A stretch of DNA of 50,879 bases from Candidatus Thorarchaeota archaeon (lineage in GTDB: Archaea > Asgardarchaeota > Thorarchaeia > Thorarchaeales > Thorarchaeaceae), in NCBI GenBank assembly GCA_016839605.1, contig JAEOTX010000051.1, positions 1 to 50,879 on the forward strand, read 5' to 3'. The stretch's first letter is position 1. Every line of letters starts with the position of its first letter. This document shows positions 8,776-18,777 of the stretch, piece by piece. The position numbers were made by a program, and so were the translations under genes. The notes beneath the pieces are model-generated. The model had not been told where the DNA came from. It worked only from the letters and a program-made list of their open reading frames with translations, and ran no database searches.

Positions 8776-10451
8776 TACGACTTCCCTCTCTGCTTCTTGT
8801 GTTCTAGAGCTGCTCTAATAAGGCCCAAGTAGAGAGGGTGTGGGGAGTCAGGACGAGACTTGAACTCCGGATGGAATTGCACTCCTATCCAAAATGGATG
8901 ATTGACCAATTCAATAGCATTGATTATCTCACCAGTAGTGTCATAGGCAGAAACGATTAATCCCTGTTCCTTCATCCTGTTGATGTATCTATCAATAAGA
9001 TGGAATCTATGCCTGAACCTCTCTCTAGTGGTTGTTTTTCCGTAGATTGCGTGAAGCTTTGTTCCCTCTAGAATTGAAATCTCGTGCCCGCCCAGACGCA
9101 TTGTCCCACCCTTATCATCTACAGTCTTTTGCTCTTCCATTAAGTCTATGACAGGATAGAGGCTATCCGCATCTACTTCCGTAGTATGCGCCCCCTTCCA
9201 GTCCATCATTTTCCTCGCAAAAGCCACGGTTCCAAGCTGAGCACCATAGCAGATTCCTAGTAATGGAATCTCAAGATTAAAGGTCAGTGTAGCCGCACAA
9301 ATCATGCCTTCTACGCCACGCTCGCCAAATCCAGGTGTTAGTAGTACTGCATCTACATCATGTAAGTCCTCATGGAGACTTGTTTCATCGCAACGCTCCT
9401 CGGTTTCAATCCATTTAATCATCACGTTAGCATCACAAGCTGCTGCAGCATGATATAGGGCTTCGTTGATACTTTTGTAGGAATCACTTAGTGTGGTATA
9501 CTTCCCAGGCATTGCGATGACAAGACTCTCAGAAGGAGCTTCGAATTTCTTGACCATTTCACGCCATTTCTCAGCGTTAGATGGACGTTCCTCTAATCCT
9601 AGATGGGTAGTTAGAATACTCCCGAGATCTTGGTCCTCAAATGACAAGGGCAGTCGATAGATGACTGGTATATCAGGATTAGAAATGACACGACTCTCGG
9701 GGACGTTGCAGAAGAGGGCAATCTTACTTTCAGCTGAAGCTGGTAGTTCTTTTTCAGCTCGACAAATTATGACGTCTGGTTGGAGACCAAGACCTTGGAG
9801 TGTCCTGACGCTGTGTTGAGTTGGTTTCGTCTTGAACTCTCCAACAGATCCCATATAAGGAACAAGAGTCACATGTACAAGAGCAGCTCTTTCGCGGCCG
9901 ACTTCGCTCACCATCTGCCGAACTGCTTCAAGAAAGGGCATTGCCTCGATATCCCCTGCAGTGCCTCCTATTTCCACTAGTAAAACGTCGGGCTTCTGCT
10001 CTTCCACAACTTTCCAGATTCGTTGTTTTATTCTGTTTGTGACGTGTGGGATTATCTGAACGGTCCTCCCTAGAAAACTCCCTTTTCGTTCTCCTAGAAT
10101 TACTGAGATGTAAATCTGACCTGAAGTGATGTTTTGCGAAGGATGTACTTCCATCCCAGTAAACCGTTCGTATGTGCCAAAATCTAGATCTATCTCTGAA
10201 ATTATGAATTCAAATCCTTCTGCGGGCCGGAAGATCCATGGTTGATCTGTGACAAATACCTCTCCATGCTCAACAGGGTTCAATGTTCCGGGGTCAATGT
10301 TAAGATAGGGATCGATTTTCATTATCCGGATATTATACCCCCGAAATTGGAAGAGCTTGGCAATTGATGCTGTTGTAACACCCTTTCCAATCCCAGAGAG
10401 TACACCCCCTGTTACAAAAACAAAGCGGGTCCGGTCTTGATTCTTGTTCAA
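8775..10451 (-). CDS. pyrG: CTP synthase
   Basis: RFVFVTGGVLSGIGKGVTTASIAKLF, LLGICYGAQLGTVAFAR, GVQFHPEFKSRP. Confidence 0.97.
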   Translation of the reverse strand: MNKNQDRTRFVFVTGGVLSGIGKGVTTASIAKLFQFRGYNIRIMKIDPYLNIDPGTLNPVEHGEVFVTDQPWIFRPAEGFEFIISEIDLDFGTYERFTGMEVHPSQNITSGQIYISVILGERKGSFLGRTVQIIPHVTNRIKQRIWKVVEEQKPDVLLVEIGGTAGDIEAMPFLEAVRQMVSEVGRERAALVHVTLVPYMGSVGEFKTKPTQHSVRTLQGLGLQPDVIICRAEKELPASAESKIALFCNVPESRVISNPDIPVIYRLPLSFEDQDLGSILTTHLGLEERPSNAEKWREMVKKFEAPSESLVIAMPGKYTTLSDSYKSINEALYHAAAACDANVMIKWIETEERCDETSLHEDLHDVDAVLLTPGFGERGVEGMICAATLTFNLEIPLLGICYGAQLGTVAFARKMMDWKGAHTTEVDADSLYPVIDLMEEQKTVDDKGGTMRLGGHEISILEGTKLHAIYGKTTTRERFRHRFHLIDRYINRMKEQGLIVSAYDTTGEIINAIELVNHPFWIGVQFHPEFKSRPDSPHPLYLGLIRAALEHKKQRGKS

Positions 10452-10578
10452 GAATGATTCCTCATGTTCTTGAATCCGCTATCATCGTATTCTACGGCTC
10501 AAGACTAAGCGTCGCAGTCGCATGATGTCGTATAAATCGTTCGCTAAAGATGTTGATTCTGCGCCTTTCTTGAGTGTC

Positions 10579-11169
10579 CTAAATGGGTTTTGTCAGAACA
10601 CTTGCACGCATTGCATCTCGAAAGAGGTGTTGGAAGGCTTCAAGGATGTTGAGTCCATCCTTGGCAATGCTTCTGAACACAGGGACTGATCGCGGAAGCT
10701 TTAGACGCTCACGTATTTCATCTTCCTGAACAGCCCCAGGAAGGTCCTGTTTGTTGAGGCAGACTATTATCGGCAGGGGTCTCTCCTCCTCTGCTACCAA
10801 TGCTACCAGCTCATTCCAACTTGCCAGATTCTCCTGTAACAGGTGTTCCTGAGAATCAACCATGAATATAACTCCATCAGCACCCACAAGGACCACTTCT
10901 CTTGTCGATCTATAGAAGTCTTGACCAGTTGCTGACCAAACATGTGCGTTAATCTTCCAGCTATCGCCCAATGCGAAGGGAATCGTGCCAAAGTCACAGA
11001 ACATAGTCCGTCCCACAGTGTTCTCAATGGATGTCAGCTTATCTGCATAATCAAGGCTCGAAAAAAGCCAACGTATAGCTGTGGTTTTGCCGCTCATTGC
11101 AGGACCAAAGAATACAATCTTGAGACCGACCGTACGAGTACCATAGTCTATAATCATCCCTTTCTTCAC
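10579..11169 (-). CDS. MglA/Arf-like small GTPase
   Basis: G1 FFGPAMSGKTT, switch II ATGQDFYRSTREVVLVGADGVIFMVDSQ (MglA-like), G4 CLNKQDLPG. The 215-aa ORF starts at 11226, but VKKG-MIIDYG (start 11169 or 11157) is more plausible. Confidence 0.88.
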   Translation of the reverse strand: MKKGMIIDYGTRTVGLKIVFFGPAMSGKTTAIRWLFSSLDYADKLTSIENTVGRTMFCDFGTIPFALGDSWKINAHVWSATGQDFYRSTREVVLVGADGVIFMVDSQEHLLQENLASWNELVALVAEEERPLPIIVCLNKQDLPGAVQEDEIRERLKLPRSVPVFRSIAKDGLNILEAFQHLFRDAMRASVLTKPI

Positions 11170-11176
11170 TCCTCGA

Positions 11177-12097
11177 TTACGTTCCCCACATACTGTCAAC
11201 CCATGCCCCAAGGCCTGATAGTGCACCAGACTTCACACAGTCAGAGAAATCTTCGTGCCACTCTGCACGGATGAAACGAATAAGGTCTGTCAAATCACCG
11301 CCTTCCCATCCGATTGCCTCATACAGATTTCTCTCTGTCAAGGCAGTGGATGCGCCAAGTTCCCGAGCTAGACGGATTCTGGAAAGCAGAGTAACTGCTC
11401 TTCTAGCTGCATGCACATAATTGCTTATTTCCTCATCAAACACATCATGCGTGAGCTTTTCGGATTCATCATCAAGTTTCAGGACTGCATTTACAATGCT
11501 ATTTGATACATTGACTCCACGAAGTGATTTTCTTAGGAGTCGACGGATTCTTTCAAGTGATTGCCGTTTTCTTGTCAGGATTTTACTTACTATCTTCTTC
11601 TCCACTTCCAGACTGCTACTACATGGCTCTATGAGAGAGAAATTCATGGCTGAGGGAGAATCCACGCTTAAAATGCCGCAATTGCTGGAATTCTGTAGTA
11701 CTCGATGAATCACTGTCTGCATCATCTCTTCATCTACATGGATTCCCAATACACTAGCTCCAATAGGGATTGCAAGAAGCCACCCAGGAAATCTGGTTAT
11801 ACGTTCCAGAGCCAAGCGCAGGTTTGATGAAAGCCCACAGACAATGGTTCTGCTAACTTCGTAGTTGTGCTTCTCTTCCTCCCAAACTGAAAGAAGCTCA
11901 CTTTCGGATGTGAAATCACGCCAGAACACAAGCTTGTGGTGGTGGGGGCATAGCATGGTGAGGCTTTCAGTGATATCATCTACCAGTTCAACATCTTGAC
12001 CAGTGACCAAGATAGGAAGACGATTCATTACGGAATTAAGTAGAAGCGGAAAGTCGTCCCCCATTAGCTCAATCATTCGCATTATAGAATAAGTCAT
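11177..12097 (-). CDS. Uncharacterised protein in GTPase/roadblock operon
   Basis: 306 aa; overlaps the roadblock gene by 4 nt; only a short gap to the likely GTPase start. Confidence 0.75.
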   Translation of the reverse strand: MTYSIMRMIELMGDDFPLLLNSVMNRLPILVTGQDVELVDDITESLTMLCPHHHKLVFWRDFTSESELLSVWEEEKHNYEVSRTIVCGLSSNLRLALERITRFPGWLLAIPIGASVLGIHVDEEMMQTVIHRVLQNSSNCGILSVDSPSAMNFSLIEPCSSSLEVEKKIVSKILTRKRQSLERIRRLLRKSLRGVNVSNSIVNAVLKLDDESEKLTHDVFDEEISNYVHAARRAVTLLSRIRLARELGASTALTERNLYEAIGWEGGDLTDLIRFIRAEWHEDFSDCVKSGALSGLGAWVDSMWGT

Positions 12098-13041
12098 GGA
12101 TCTCGCCTCGCTAAAACAACTCCATTGTCAGTCCCTCCAGCCAAAAGCAGTTCCCTCAGATCATCTGGAACTGAGGGGCGCATCACTTCAGCAGTACCGA
12201 GAACCCTCTTGATTTCCCCGATATAGTGCTTGAGTAAAAGCCGCATGAGACCAAGTTTCTGACCGCCACGATTTACCCATAGACTGAACACCCCATTGGG
12301 CACTGCATAGATGAAGTGTCGGATTGGACCAGCTTCGCAGAGTACAGTTTGAAGGGAGCTATTTCGCAGCGTTCGAACCACGCGTTCTGAGGCATCATGA
12401 AGAGCAAATGACATTGCAGCAAGTCTGTCATTGGTGAACCCCTCTAGAGAAACACGAACGCCACCACTGAGGGAAAGAAAGACAGAGTCGATATCAGGGA
12501 TGCTATCATGGACCTGTCGCATTAGTGCTCTCAGTGTAAGAGCTTGAGACCGATCAAGTGAGATGATTGACCGTGATGTGGTATAGGATGTGTCATGTCC
12601 TTCAGCCACAGCAAACCCACTAAGAACACGATGGGTTTCGTCATTGCTGTAGGAACGTAGTGGAGGGAGCCTACCATCCACATGTTGACGCAGCAAGAAT
12701 GAAACACGGGAGAGGTTATCTTTCATCTCTATGAATAGCGCCGCAAGATTCACTCTGGGTGCTGTTGTAACCGTCAGGAAGTAGTCAGGATCATTTGGAA
12801 GCGATGCAAGAAAGACCTTGGAGGTCTCGGACTCCATGAGGAGATACTTGAATTCACCATGAATAAGACGTGCAACTCCATATATTGCACATGTTGATGA
12901 TGCAACCGCGAATACCTCTTCCCTGCTGAACCAGACCCCTGCACTAGCAACAGGGAGTCCATCCTTCTGAATCAGGACTACATTTTCAACGCCGGCTATC
13001 ATTTTGATATTTTGCAGCGTTTCGGTTAGCTCGTCAGTCAA
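12094..13041 (-). CDS. Roadblock/LC7 (MglB-like) protein, probably two roadblock domains
   Basis: N-terminal IKMIAGVENVVLIQKDGLPVASAG; second similar unit SIPDIDSVFLSLSGGVRVSLEGFTNDRLAAMSFALHDASERVVRTL... Confidence 0.75.
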   Translation of the reverse strand: MTDELTETLQNIKMIAGVENVVLIQKDGLPVASAGVWFSREEVFAVASSTCAIYGVARLIHGEFKYLLMESETSKVFLASLPNDPDYFLTVTTAPRVNLAALFIEMKDNLSRVSFLLRQHVDGRLPPLRSYSNDETHRVLSGFAVAEGHDTSYTTSRSIISLDRSQALTLRALMRQVHDSIPDIDSVFLSLSGGVRVSLEGFTNDRLAAMSFALHDASERVVRTLRNSSLQTVLCEAGPIRHFIYAVPNGVFSLWVNRGGQKLGLMRLLLKHYIGEIKRVLGTAEVMRPSVPDDLRELLLAGGTDNGVVLARRDP

Positions 13042-13157
13042 TCGCTCAGCTCCGGACCTAGAAGATGGTCCAATGTAGAATCTCGGAGGTCACTATATAA
13101 CCACCACACAGACTGTCTTCTTCATGGTGTGGTTTTGAGCGAAGCTTTAGCTAATAG

Positions 13158-14453
13158 TTACATGTGAATTAGCGCAGCATCTGGGACCTCTTGAAAAACT
13201 TCACGTGCGGCCTTACCGACTTTCTTACGATTACGATCAAATGTGTACACGCGGATGACATCAAGGTATACCTTCATCATCTCTGCAATGTTTGAATATT
13301 CTGAGAGATTATGAGAGACTTTCTTACCATCAATCATCTCGAAGATTCGTATCTCCATAGGATTGAGCTGATGGGGATTGTAAGGAACTGATGGAAGAGT
13401 AGGTACATCAACAATCACTTCGTCAGCTGGTACGCCCGCTAATGCCGCAATCTCATCTTGAATGCTCTCTCTAACTCTTCGTTTGGTGAGGATTTTGGAA
13501 ACAAAGCGGTCTTCGGTGTGTAGGACTTTTTCGAATACTGACTTGTACAAAATACGCGAGTCTAGCATGTTTACCATTGTGACCGCCTCCTTGGCATCAT
13601 CAGATTCGGAGGGGTCAATTTTCCTGATTCGTGATATCAATGACATATCATCTAGTTTCAGAAACTCCTCAGGAGTTGAAAAGCTTGTCAATCCTAAAAC
13701 ACTGTCTGCAGCATTCATCAGCTTTACCAACATTACCTCAACACTACGAACTGTCTTGTGGTAATAGACATTGAGAAACATCTCGTATCGTGCAACAAGG
13801 AATGCTTCTAGTGCGCCTCGAGCTGCAATGTCAAACTCAAGTGTCAAATCATCAGAAACCTCTAGACTATTGATGAGTCGATGAATATCAACAAGACCAT
13901 AATTGACACCACAATAGAATGAATCCCGGATAAGGTAGTCCATCTTATCAGCATCGACTTGACCAGCAACAATGGAACTAACAACCGAATCATTCTTGGT
14001 TTCGCGTCTTCCGCGAACCAGGTTGGCTATTCGGTTCTTGGATATTCCGTTATCCTCGAGCAGGTCTCCAACTTCGCTCTCACGGATAATCCACTCAGTC
14101 ACGTCTTCGTGATTCCATCCTCTTCGTTCGATCAGTGACTCTTCAAACACATGGCTGAAAGGGCCATGACCCATGTCATGAAGGAGACCTGAGATTCGTA
14201 CCTCTTGAAGGGTCTTCTCACCAAGATTCATTGGTCCAAGTAGCTTCTTTCCGATCAGACCTGCCAGAAACATAGCTCCAATGCAGTGTCCGAAACGGCT
14301 GTGCTCAGCGGCTGGATATACAAAATGGCCACCAGAGAGTTGTTTTATCCGTCTGAGCCGTTGATAAGGCTTAGAGTTAATGACTTTGGACTCAAGTTCT
14401 GTGAGCCCGATAAAACCGTGAATGGGATCGTTCAGCTCCATTATGAAATCCAT
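13158..14453 (-). CDS. HD-superfamily phosphohydrolase (COG1078-like)
   Basis: AAEHSRFGHCIGAMFLAG...SGLLHDMGHGPFSHVFE, VDADKMDYLIRDSFYCGV. Confidence 0.92.
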   Translation of the reverse strand: MDFIMELNDPIHGFIGLTELESKVINSKPYQRLRRIKQLSGGHFVYPAAEHSRFGHCIGAMFLAGLIGKKLLGPMNLGEKTLQEVRISGLLHDMGHGPFSHVFEESLIERRGWNHEDVTEWIIRESEVGDLLEDNGISKNRIANLVRGRRETKNDSVVSSIVAGQVDADKMDYLIRDSFYCGVNYGLVDIHRLINSLEVSDDLTLEFDIAARGALEAFLVARYEMFLNVYYHKTVRSVEVMLVKLMNAADSVLGLTSFSTPEEFLKLDDMSLISRIRKIDPSESDDAKEAVTMVNMLDSRILYKSVFEKVLHTEDRFVSKILTKRRVRESIQDEIAALAGVPADEVIVDVPTLPSVPYNPHQLNPMEIRIFEMIDGKKVSHNLSEYSNIAEMMKVYLDVIRVYTFDRNRKKVGKAAREVFQEVPDAALIHM

Positions 14454-14470
14454 AAGAGTCCCTCTGTGGT

Positions 14471-15211
14471 CTACATCTGCGGGTTGAATGACCTCAGTTC
14501 TCGAATTAATTCTTCGGAGGCTAGGTCTGAAACGCAGAGAGGTAGGTGAATACTATCCGCAATTTTGACAGCAAGTGGATCAAGCTCCTTAACTCCTTGT
14601 AATATCACAGCGGCTGGCTTGACCGCAGCAGAAGTTCCAATCTGACTCGCTTTTATTGCAACCATGGGAGAACGCCCAGTGGATACATTTGTGAGAATCG
14701 CCGCTCTTTGAGTGGTTCCCCCATAGAGTCGAAGAAGCTGTTGTGGTGTCAAACTGACAATGGCCTTTACACTGTCTAGTGCTGTGTAGCCGTAGATGTC
14801 GCGATCTAGTAGGTTACTATGTGTGAGAATTTTACATTCAAGCCGATCTACAAGAAGACGAGCTGGCACAGGTAGCCCAAACTCCCTACTATCAAGGATT
14901 GCGTCAGATGCTATTTCTGGAGCTAAGAGTTTCTCAAGTGCCATTGCAACCCTTCCCCCATTAACGGCGTCCATCTCGATGAGACCTTCAACGAATCGTT
15001 TTATGGTTTCAACTCGAGGTGATTTCCTTCTGCCACTTTCATAATCACTGATTACAGATGGTGATACACCGAGATGTTTTGCTAGGTGTTTCTGTGATAT
15101 TTGAAAGCGCTCACGCCAGCGTTTCATTATAGCTCCAGGATCATTTTCTGCGAGGCATATCTCTCCTGCCATGGCCTCTGCTAGCCTATGGAGTGCCTCA
15201 CTTCCTTCCAT
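14471..15211 (-). CDS. XRE-type HTH transcriptional regulator (COG1709-like)
   Basis: RFQISQKHLAKHLGVSPSVISDYESGRRKSPRVETIKRFVE with conserved C-terminal domain. Confidence 0.85.
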   Translation of the reverse strand: MEGSEALHRLAEAMAGEICLAENDPGAIMKRWRERFQISQKHLAKHLGVSPSVISDYESGRRKSPRVETIKRFVEGLIEMDAVNGGRVAMALEKLLAPEIASDAILDSREFGLPVPARLLVDRLECKILTHSNLLDRDIYGYTALDSVKAIVSLTPQQLLRLYGGTTQRAAILTNVSTGRSPMVAIKASQIGTSAAVKPAAVILQGVKELDPLAVKIADSIHLPLCVSDLASEELIRELRSFNPQM

Positions 15212-15330
15212 AGCATGACTTCAGAAGGGCGTTTCTGATAAAGATTTGCGAAGTAGTTAATCTCCTATTTCTTATGCGTCACCGAAGGACTCAAAGAGAG
15301 CTCGTTGCTCAAAGCGGTTTGGTTGAAGCT

Positions 15331-16095
15331 ATGTTCTTCGTATTCTTAGTTGGTACTGCCGGATCAGGAAAATCGCTTCTTACTTCATCCCTTGAAAAAT
15401 GGCTTGTAGAAGCAGAAGCAAGCGTCACTGTCGTAAATCTTGATCCTGGGGTCGAGGATCCACCCTACACAAGTGATGTAGATGTCCGTGAATATGTGAA
15501 CTATGGCGAAGTGATGCAACAATTTGGTCTAGGCCCAAATGGTGCTCTTGTTGCTTCCCTGGACATGGCTATAGGCCACGTGGGTGATTTACGAGACGAG
15601 ATATTCGAGTTTGATCGTGATTATGTCCTGGTTGACTGTCCAGGACAGATGGAGCTTTTTGCCTATCGAAACTCCGGACCTCTAATAGTATCAAGCCTCA
15701 TGGGTCAAGATCCCGCTGTTTCACTCTATCTGCTTGATTCGAATATAGCTCGTACACCAGTTGGATATCTTTCTTCAATGCTCCTTGGTATCTCGATAAG
15801 CATTCGTTTCGGCCTTCCACAAATCGGGGTTCTAAGCAAACCTGATATCCTTATGGAGGAGCAAATAGAAGAGATACTATCATGGTCAACTGAAAGCTAC
15901 CTTTTGGAAGAGGCACTTGATGATAGCTCCAGTGGTCTTGTTCGGGAATATTCCAGTGCTATTCTTCGGATGCTTGATGATATCGGCGGGGGTAGTGCTG
16001 TGGTTCCAGTGTCAGCAAAGCTCATGGAAGGGATTGATATTCTATATGGGGAACTTCAACGGGCATTCCTAGGCGGAGATAATCTAATAGTATGA
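15331..16095 (+). CDS. GPN-loop GTPase
   Basis: FFVFLVGTAGSGKS, GLGPNGALVASLDMA GPN loop, VDCPGQMELF. ORF opens at 15274; ATG 15331 is the more likely start. Confidence 0.93.
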   Translation: MFFVFLVGTAGSGKSLLTSSLEKWLVEAEASVTVVNLDPGVEDPPYTSDVDVREYVNYGEVMQQFGLGPNGALVASLDMAIGHVGDLRDEIFEFDRDYVLVDCPGQMELFAYRNSGPLIVSSLMGQDPAVSLYLLDSNIARTPVGYLSSMLLGISISIRFGLPQIGVLSKPDILMEEQIEEILSWSTESYLLEEALDDSSSGLVREYSSAILRMLDDIGGGSAVVPVSAKLMEGIDILYGELQRAFLGGDNLIV

Positions 16096-16108
16096 GCAGG
16101 GGTTCAAA

Positions 16109-17140
16109 TTGCATACCTTCTTTGTGACTATCTCGGGGGAGAATATCAACCTCGCCAAGGCCGAGATTGATTCATTGATCGGTCTAGCAGAAACTGACGC
16201 CAAAGTTACGTGGCTTGGACAGCTGGCCTATATTGAGTCAACCTATGATTTGACACATTTTCTGTTGGATAGAGCTGCTATGACAAAAGAAGCAGGAGTA
16301 GTAATTGGCCAAGGGCCATTGTCTGATACTTCCATGGAATGGCTGTCAGACGATGTGTTGATGACCTGTGTAAAACCAACAGAAACATTCTCAGTAAGGA
16401 CCAAATCCTTAGCAGCAGGAAGACGTGTAGAACAGAGAGAAAGATTGAGTGTATTGCTGGGGGCACGAATCAGAAACCTGACAAATGCAAGAGTATCATT
16501 AGACAAACCAGACGTCAAAGTACTTGTCATAATGACTGCTGATAGAACGTTAGTTTGTATCTCCAATGAGTCGAGGTTGAGGCAGGAACTAAGACTTAGA
16601 GAACCAGGACGGAGACCCTTCTTCCATCCATCAATGATGAATTCCCAATTGGCGAGAGTTATTTGCAATCTTGCCGGAGTACGATCCAAAGCAACTGTAC
16701 TTGATCCATTCTGTGGTAGCGGTGGTATTTTGTGCGAGGCAGCCACACTAGGCGCCAAGGTACTAGGATGGGACCTTAGCTGGCGTCTGCTTATGGGTGC
16801 GAGGAAGAATCTTACGGAATCATTGGACAGAGAAACATCCGTGATTCAAGCTGATTCGCGTTGGCCCCCTTTACAGGCAAAGCAAGTTGACTGCATAACT
16901 ACCGATCCTCCATATGGTAGGACTAGTTCAACTCGAGGTGCAAAAGCGATAAAACTAGTCCTGACTTTCTTAGAGTCTATTCCTGAAATTGTCAGAGAGG
17001 AAGGGCGTCTATGTATCTGTGGAAGTCACGAAATGAGAATAAAAGAAATGATGCAGGACTTGGGATTCGCTATCAAGTATCATATTCTCGTGCCAGTGCA
17101 TAGAGGTCTCACACGAGAAGTCACAGCAGCACAGTTCTAA
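16109..17140 (+). CDS. trmG10: THUMP-type tRNA (guanine-N2) methyltransferase, Trm-G10-like
   Basis: VLDPFCGSGGILCEAATLGAKVLGWDLS and TTDPPYGRTSST; TTG start. Confidence 0.85.
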   Translation: MHTFFVTISGENINLAKAEIDSLIGLAETDAKVTWLGQLAYIESTYDLTHFLLDRAAMTKEAGVVIGQGPLSDTSMEWLSDDVLMTCVKPTETFSVRTKSLAAGRRVEQRERLSVLLGARIRNLTNARVSLDKPDVKVLVIMTADRTLVCISNESRLRQELRLREPGRRPFFHPSMMNSQLARVICNLAGVRSKATVLDPFCGSGGILCEAATLGAKVLGWDLSWRLLMGARKNLTESLDRETSVIQADSRWPPLQAKQVDCITTDPPYGRTSSTRGAKAIKLVLTFLESIPEIVREEGRLCICGSHEMRIKEMMQDLGFAIKYHILVPVHRGLTREVTAAQF

Positions 17141-17556
17141 TTGCTAACAACCCTTCCATCCTTCGTAGGGGGTACGAACCAGATAAGGAACCTGTTGAAA
17201 TCATCCTCATCCTCAAATGTAAGCACTAGCTCAATGTATCCCAATGGGGGGTCTTCTTCAGTTTCGTCGACAAGTCGCATCTTTCCATAATATGCTGCCT
17301 GCTTGTCAAAGAATACGGATGTCTTGGTACCATCCCAGTTTGACAGCACTCGTTTCCTGACAGCATCAATAATACGTAGACTGTGAATGTATTGTTGGAT
17401 GTAATCAAGAGAACCTCGTTTAGCTGACCTGAGCATTAGATAGCCATCCTCAGTTTTTTGGCAAGACCTATCCGAAACAAAAAGCTTGGTGAGTGCAGAA
17501 CAGACGCGTTCTGTGTCCTCAGTGGGGTAGATCGGACATCTAACAACTGCATCCAT
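17137..17556 (-). CDS. Predicted RNA-binding protein (COG1325-like)
   Basis: 139 aa, VRCPIYPTEDTERVCSALTKLF... Confidence 0.75.
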   Translation of the reverse strand: MDAVVRCPIYPTEDTERVCSALTKLFVSDRSCQKTEDGYLMLRSAKRGSLDYIQQYIHSLRIIDAVRKRVLSNWDGTKTSVFFDKQAAYYGKMRLVDETEEDPPLGYIELVLTFEDEDDFNRFLIWFVPPTKDGRVVSN

Positions 17557-18096
17557 TTACGTAAACCTCTGAACAAGTTTTCCAGACTCGTTCTGCAGCT
17601 CTTCTATGGTTCCTTCATTAACCACGACAATATCACTTAGAGCAATTACTGCTCCTAGGCCGACAGATACCTCACGAAGGTCTCTTTCTCTGAATGTGAC
17701 CCAGTCTTGTGGGTCATCCTTTCGACCACGTTGTTGTAGGCGTGAGAAACGTGCTTTTGGTGAAGAATGCACACAAACTATGCATACTTCATCTGCATAG
17801 TCATCAAACACATCCACCTCGGCGAGGCTTCTACATCCCTCAATCACAACTACTTCAGAATCAGAGTTTTTCAGACTTTCCACGCAGTGCTTAGCAACAG
17901 CACCTGGACCATCCCGCTCGCGAAGCTCCAACATGACATGTTTGTTGTTCTTAGGATTAACATCCATGCCGCGTCGTTTCACTTCATTACGAATGACATC
18001 ACCCATGACAATGACTGGAAGACCAGCCACATGAAACGCCTCTGCAACTGTACTTTTGCCGCCACCGGGCATTCCAGTTAGTATTACGAGCTTCAT
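17557..18096 (-). CDS. UPF0200-like P-loop nucleotide kinase
   Basis: MKLVILTGMPGGGKSTVAEAF...VIVMGDVIRNEVKRRG. Confidence 0.87.
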   Translation of the reverse strand: MKLVILTGMPGGGKSTVAEAFHVAGLPVIVMGDVIRNEVKRRGMDVNPKNNKHVMLELRERDGPGAVAKHCVESLKNSDSEVVVIEGCRSLAEVDVFDDYADEVCIVCVHSSPKARFSRLQQRGRKDDPQDWVTFRERDLREVSVGLGAVIALSDIVVVNEGTIEELQNESGKLVQRFT

Positions 18097-18203
18097 GGTC
18101 AGATTCCCTTGGTTGCGAACTTGAACTCCACTTTACCCTTGCGGTCGTCAGTCTAATATGGTGCTATGTAACCTTCACTATTCCAGATGAATGAGGTGAA
18201 ATC

Positions 18204-18767
18204 GTGTCTTCGACTAGTAGGGTATTCCTTAGTGTTGACATTGAAAACGACGAGCTTCTCTCTAGGATTGCTCACATTCAGTCAAAACTAGATAGGCAAT
18301 CAGCAAAGATGAAGATAATTGAACGAGAGAATATCCATTTCACATTGAGGTTTCTTGGTGACACACCAAATGCAAAGCTAGAGAAGATAAGAGAGAGTCT
18401 TTCAGGAGTCCGGTTCAACCAGTTCATAATCCGGATTAATGGTGTCGGCGCTTTCCCGAGTGCCAATCGTCCGAGAGTGATATGGATAGGGGTAACTGAG
18501 AATGCAGACAAGCTTACCAGCTTGAAACTGGAAATAGACGATCTCCTTGGAAATCTGGCATATTCGCGTGACAGGAAGTTCCATGCTCACGCCACAATTG
18601 CACGAGTCAGGGCAGTACGGGATCGTAGTTTGACAGCAAAGAATATTGAGAATCTAGCCAGTGAAACAGTAGGAACAATGTCAGTTGACTGTTTTAGGAT
18701 GACTAAGAGTACACTAACCGCTTCGGGACCAATCTATGAAACTCTATGGGAAGTGAGAGCTTCCTGA
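18204..18767 (+). CDS. thpR: RNA 2',3'-cyclic phosphodiesterase
   Basis: Two HxT motifs: NIHFTLRFLGDT and HAHATIARV. Confidence 0.92.
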   Translation: MSSTSRVFLSVDIENDELLSRIAHIQSKLDRQSAKMKIIERENIHFTLRFLGDTPNAKLEKIRESLSGVRFNQFIIRINGVGAFPSANRPRVIWIGVTENADKLTSLKLEIDDLLGNLAYSRDRKFHAHATIARVRAVRDRSLTAKNIENLASETVGTMSVDCFRMTKSTLTASGPIYETLWEVRAS

Positions 18768-18777
18768 TAAGGAATGA

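Noticed and set aside
16243-16758. 171-aa minus-strand ORF
   Set aside because: Antisense to the THUMP methyltransferase.
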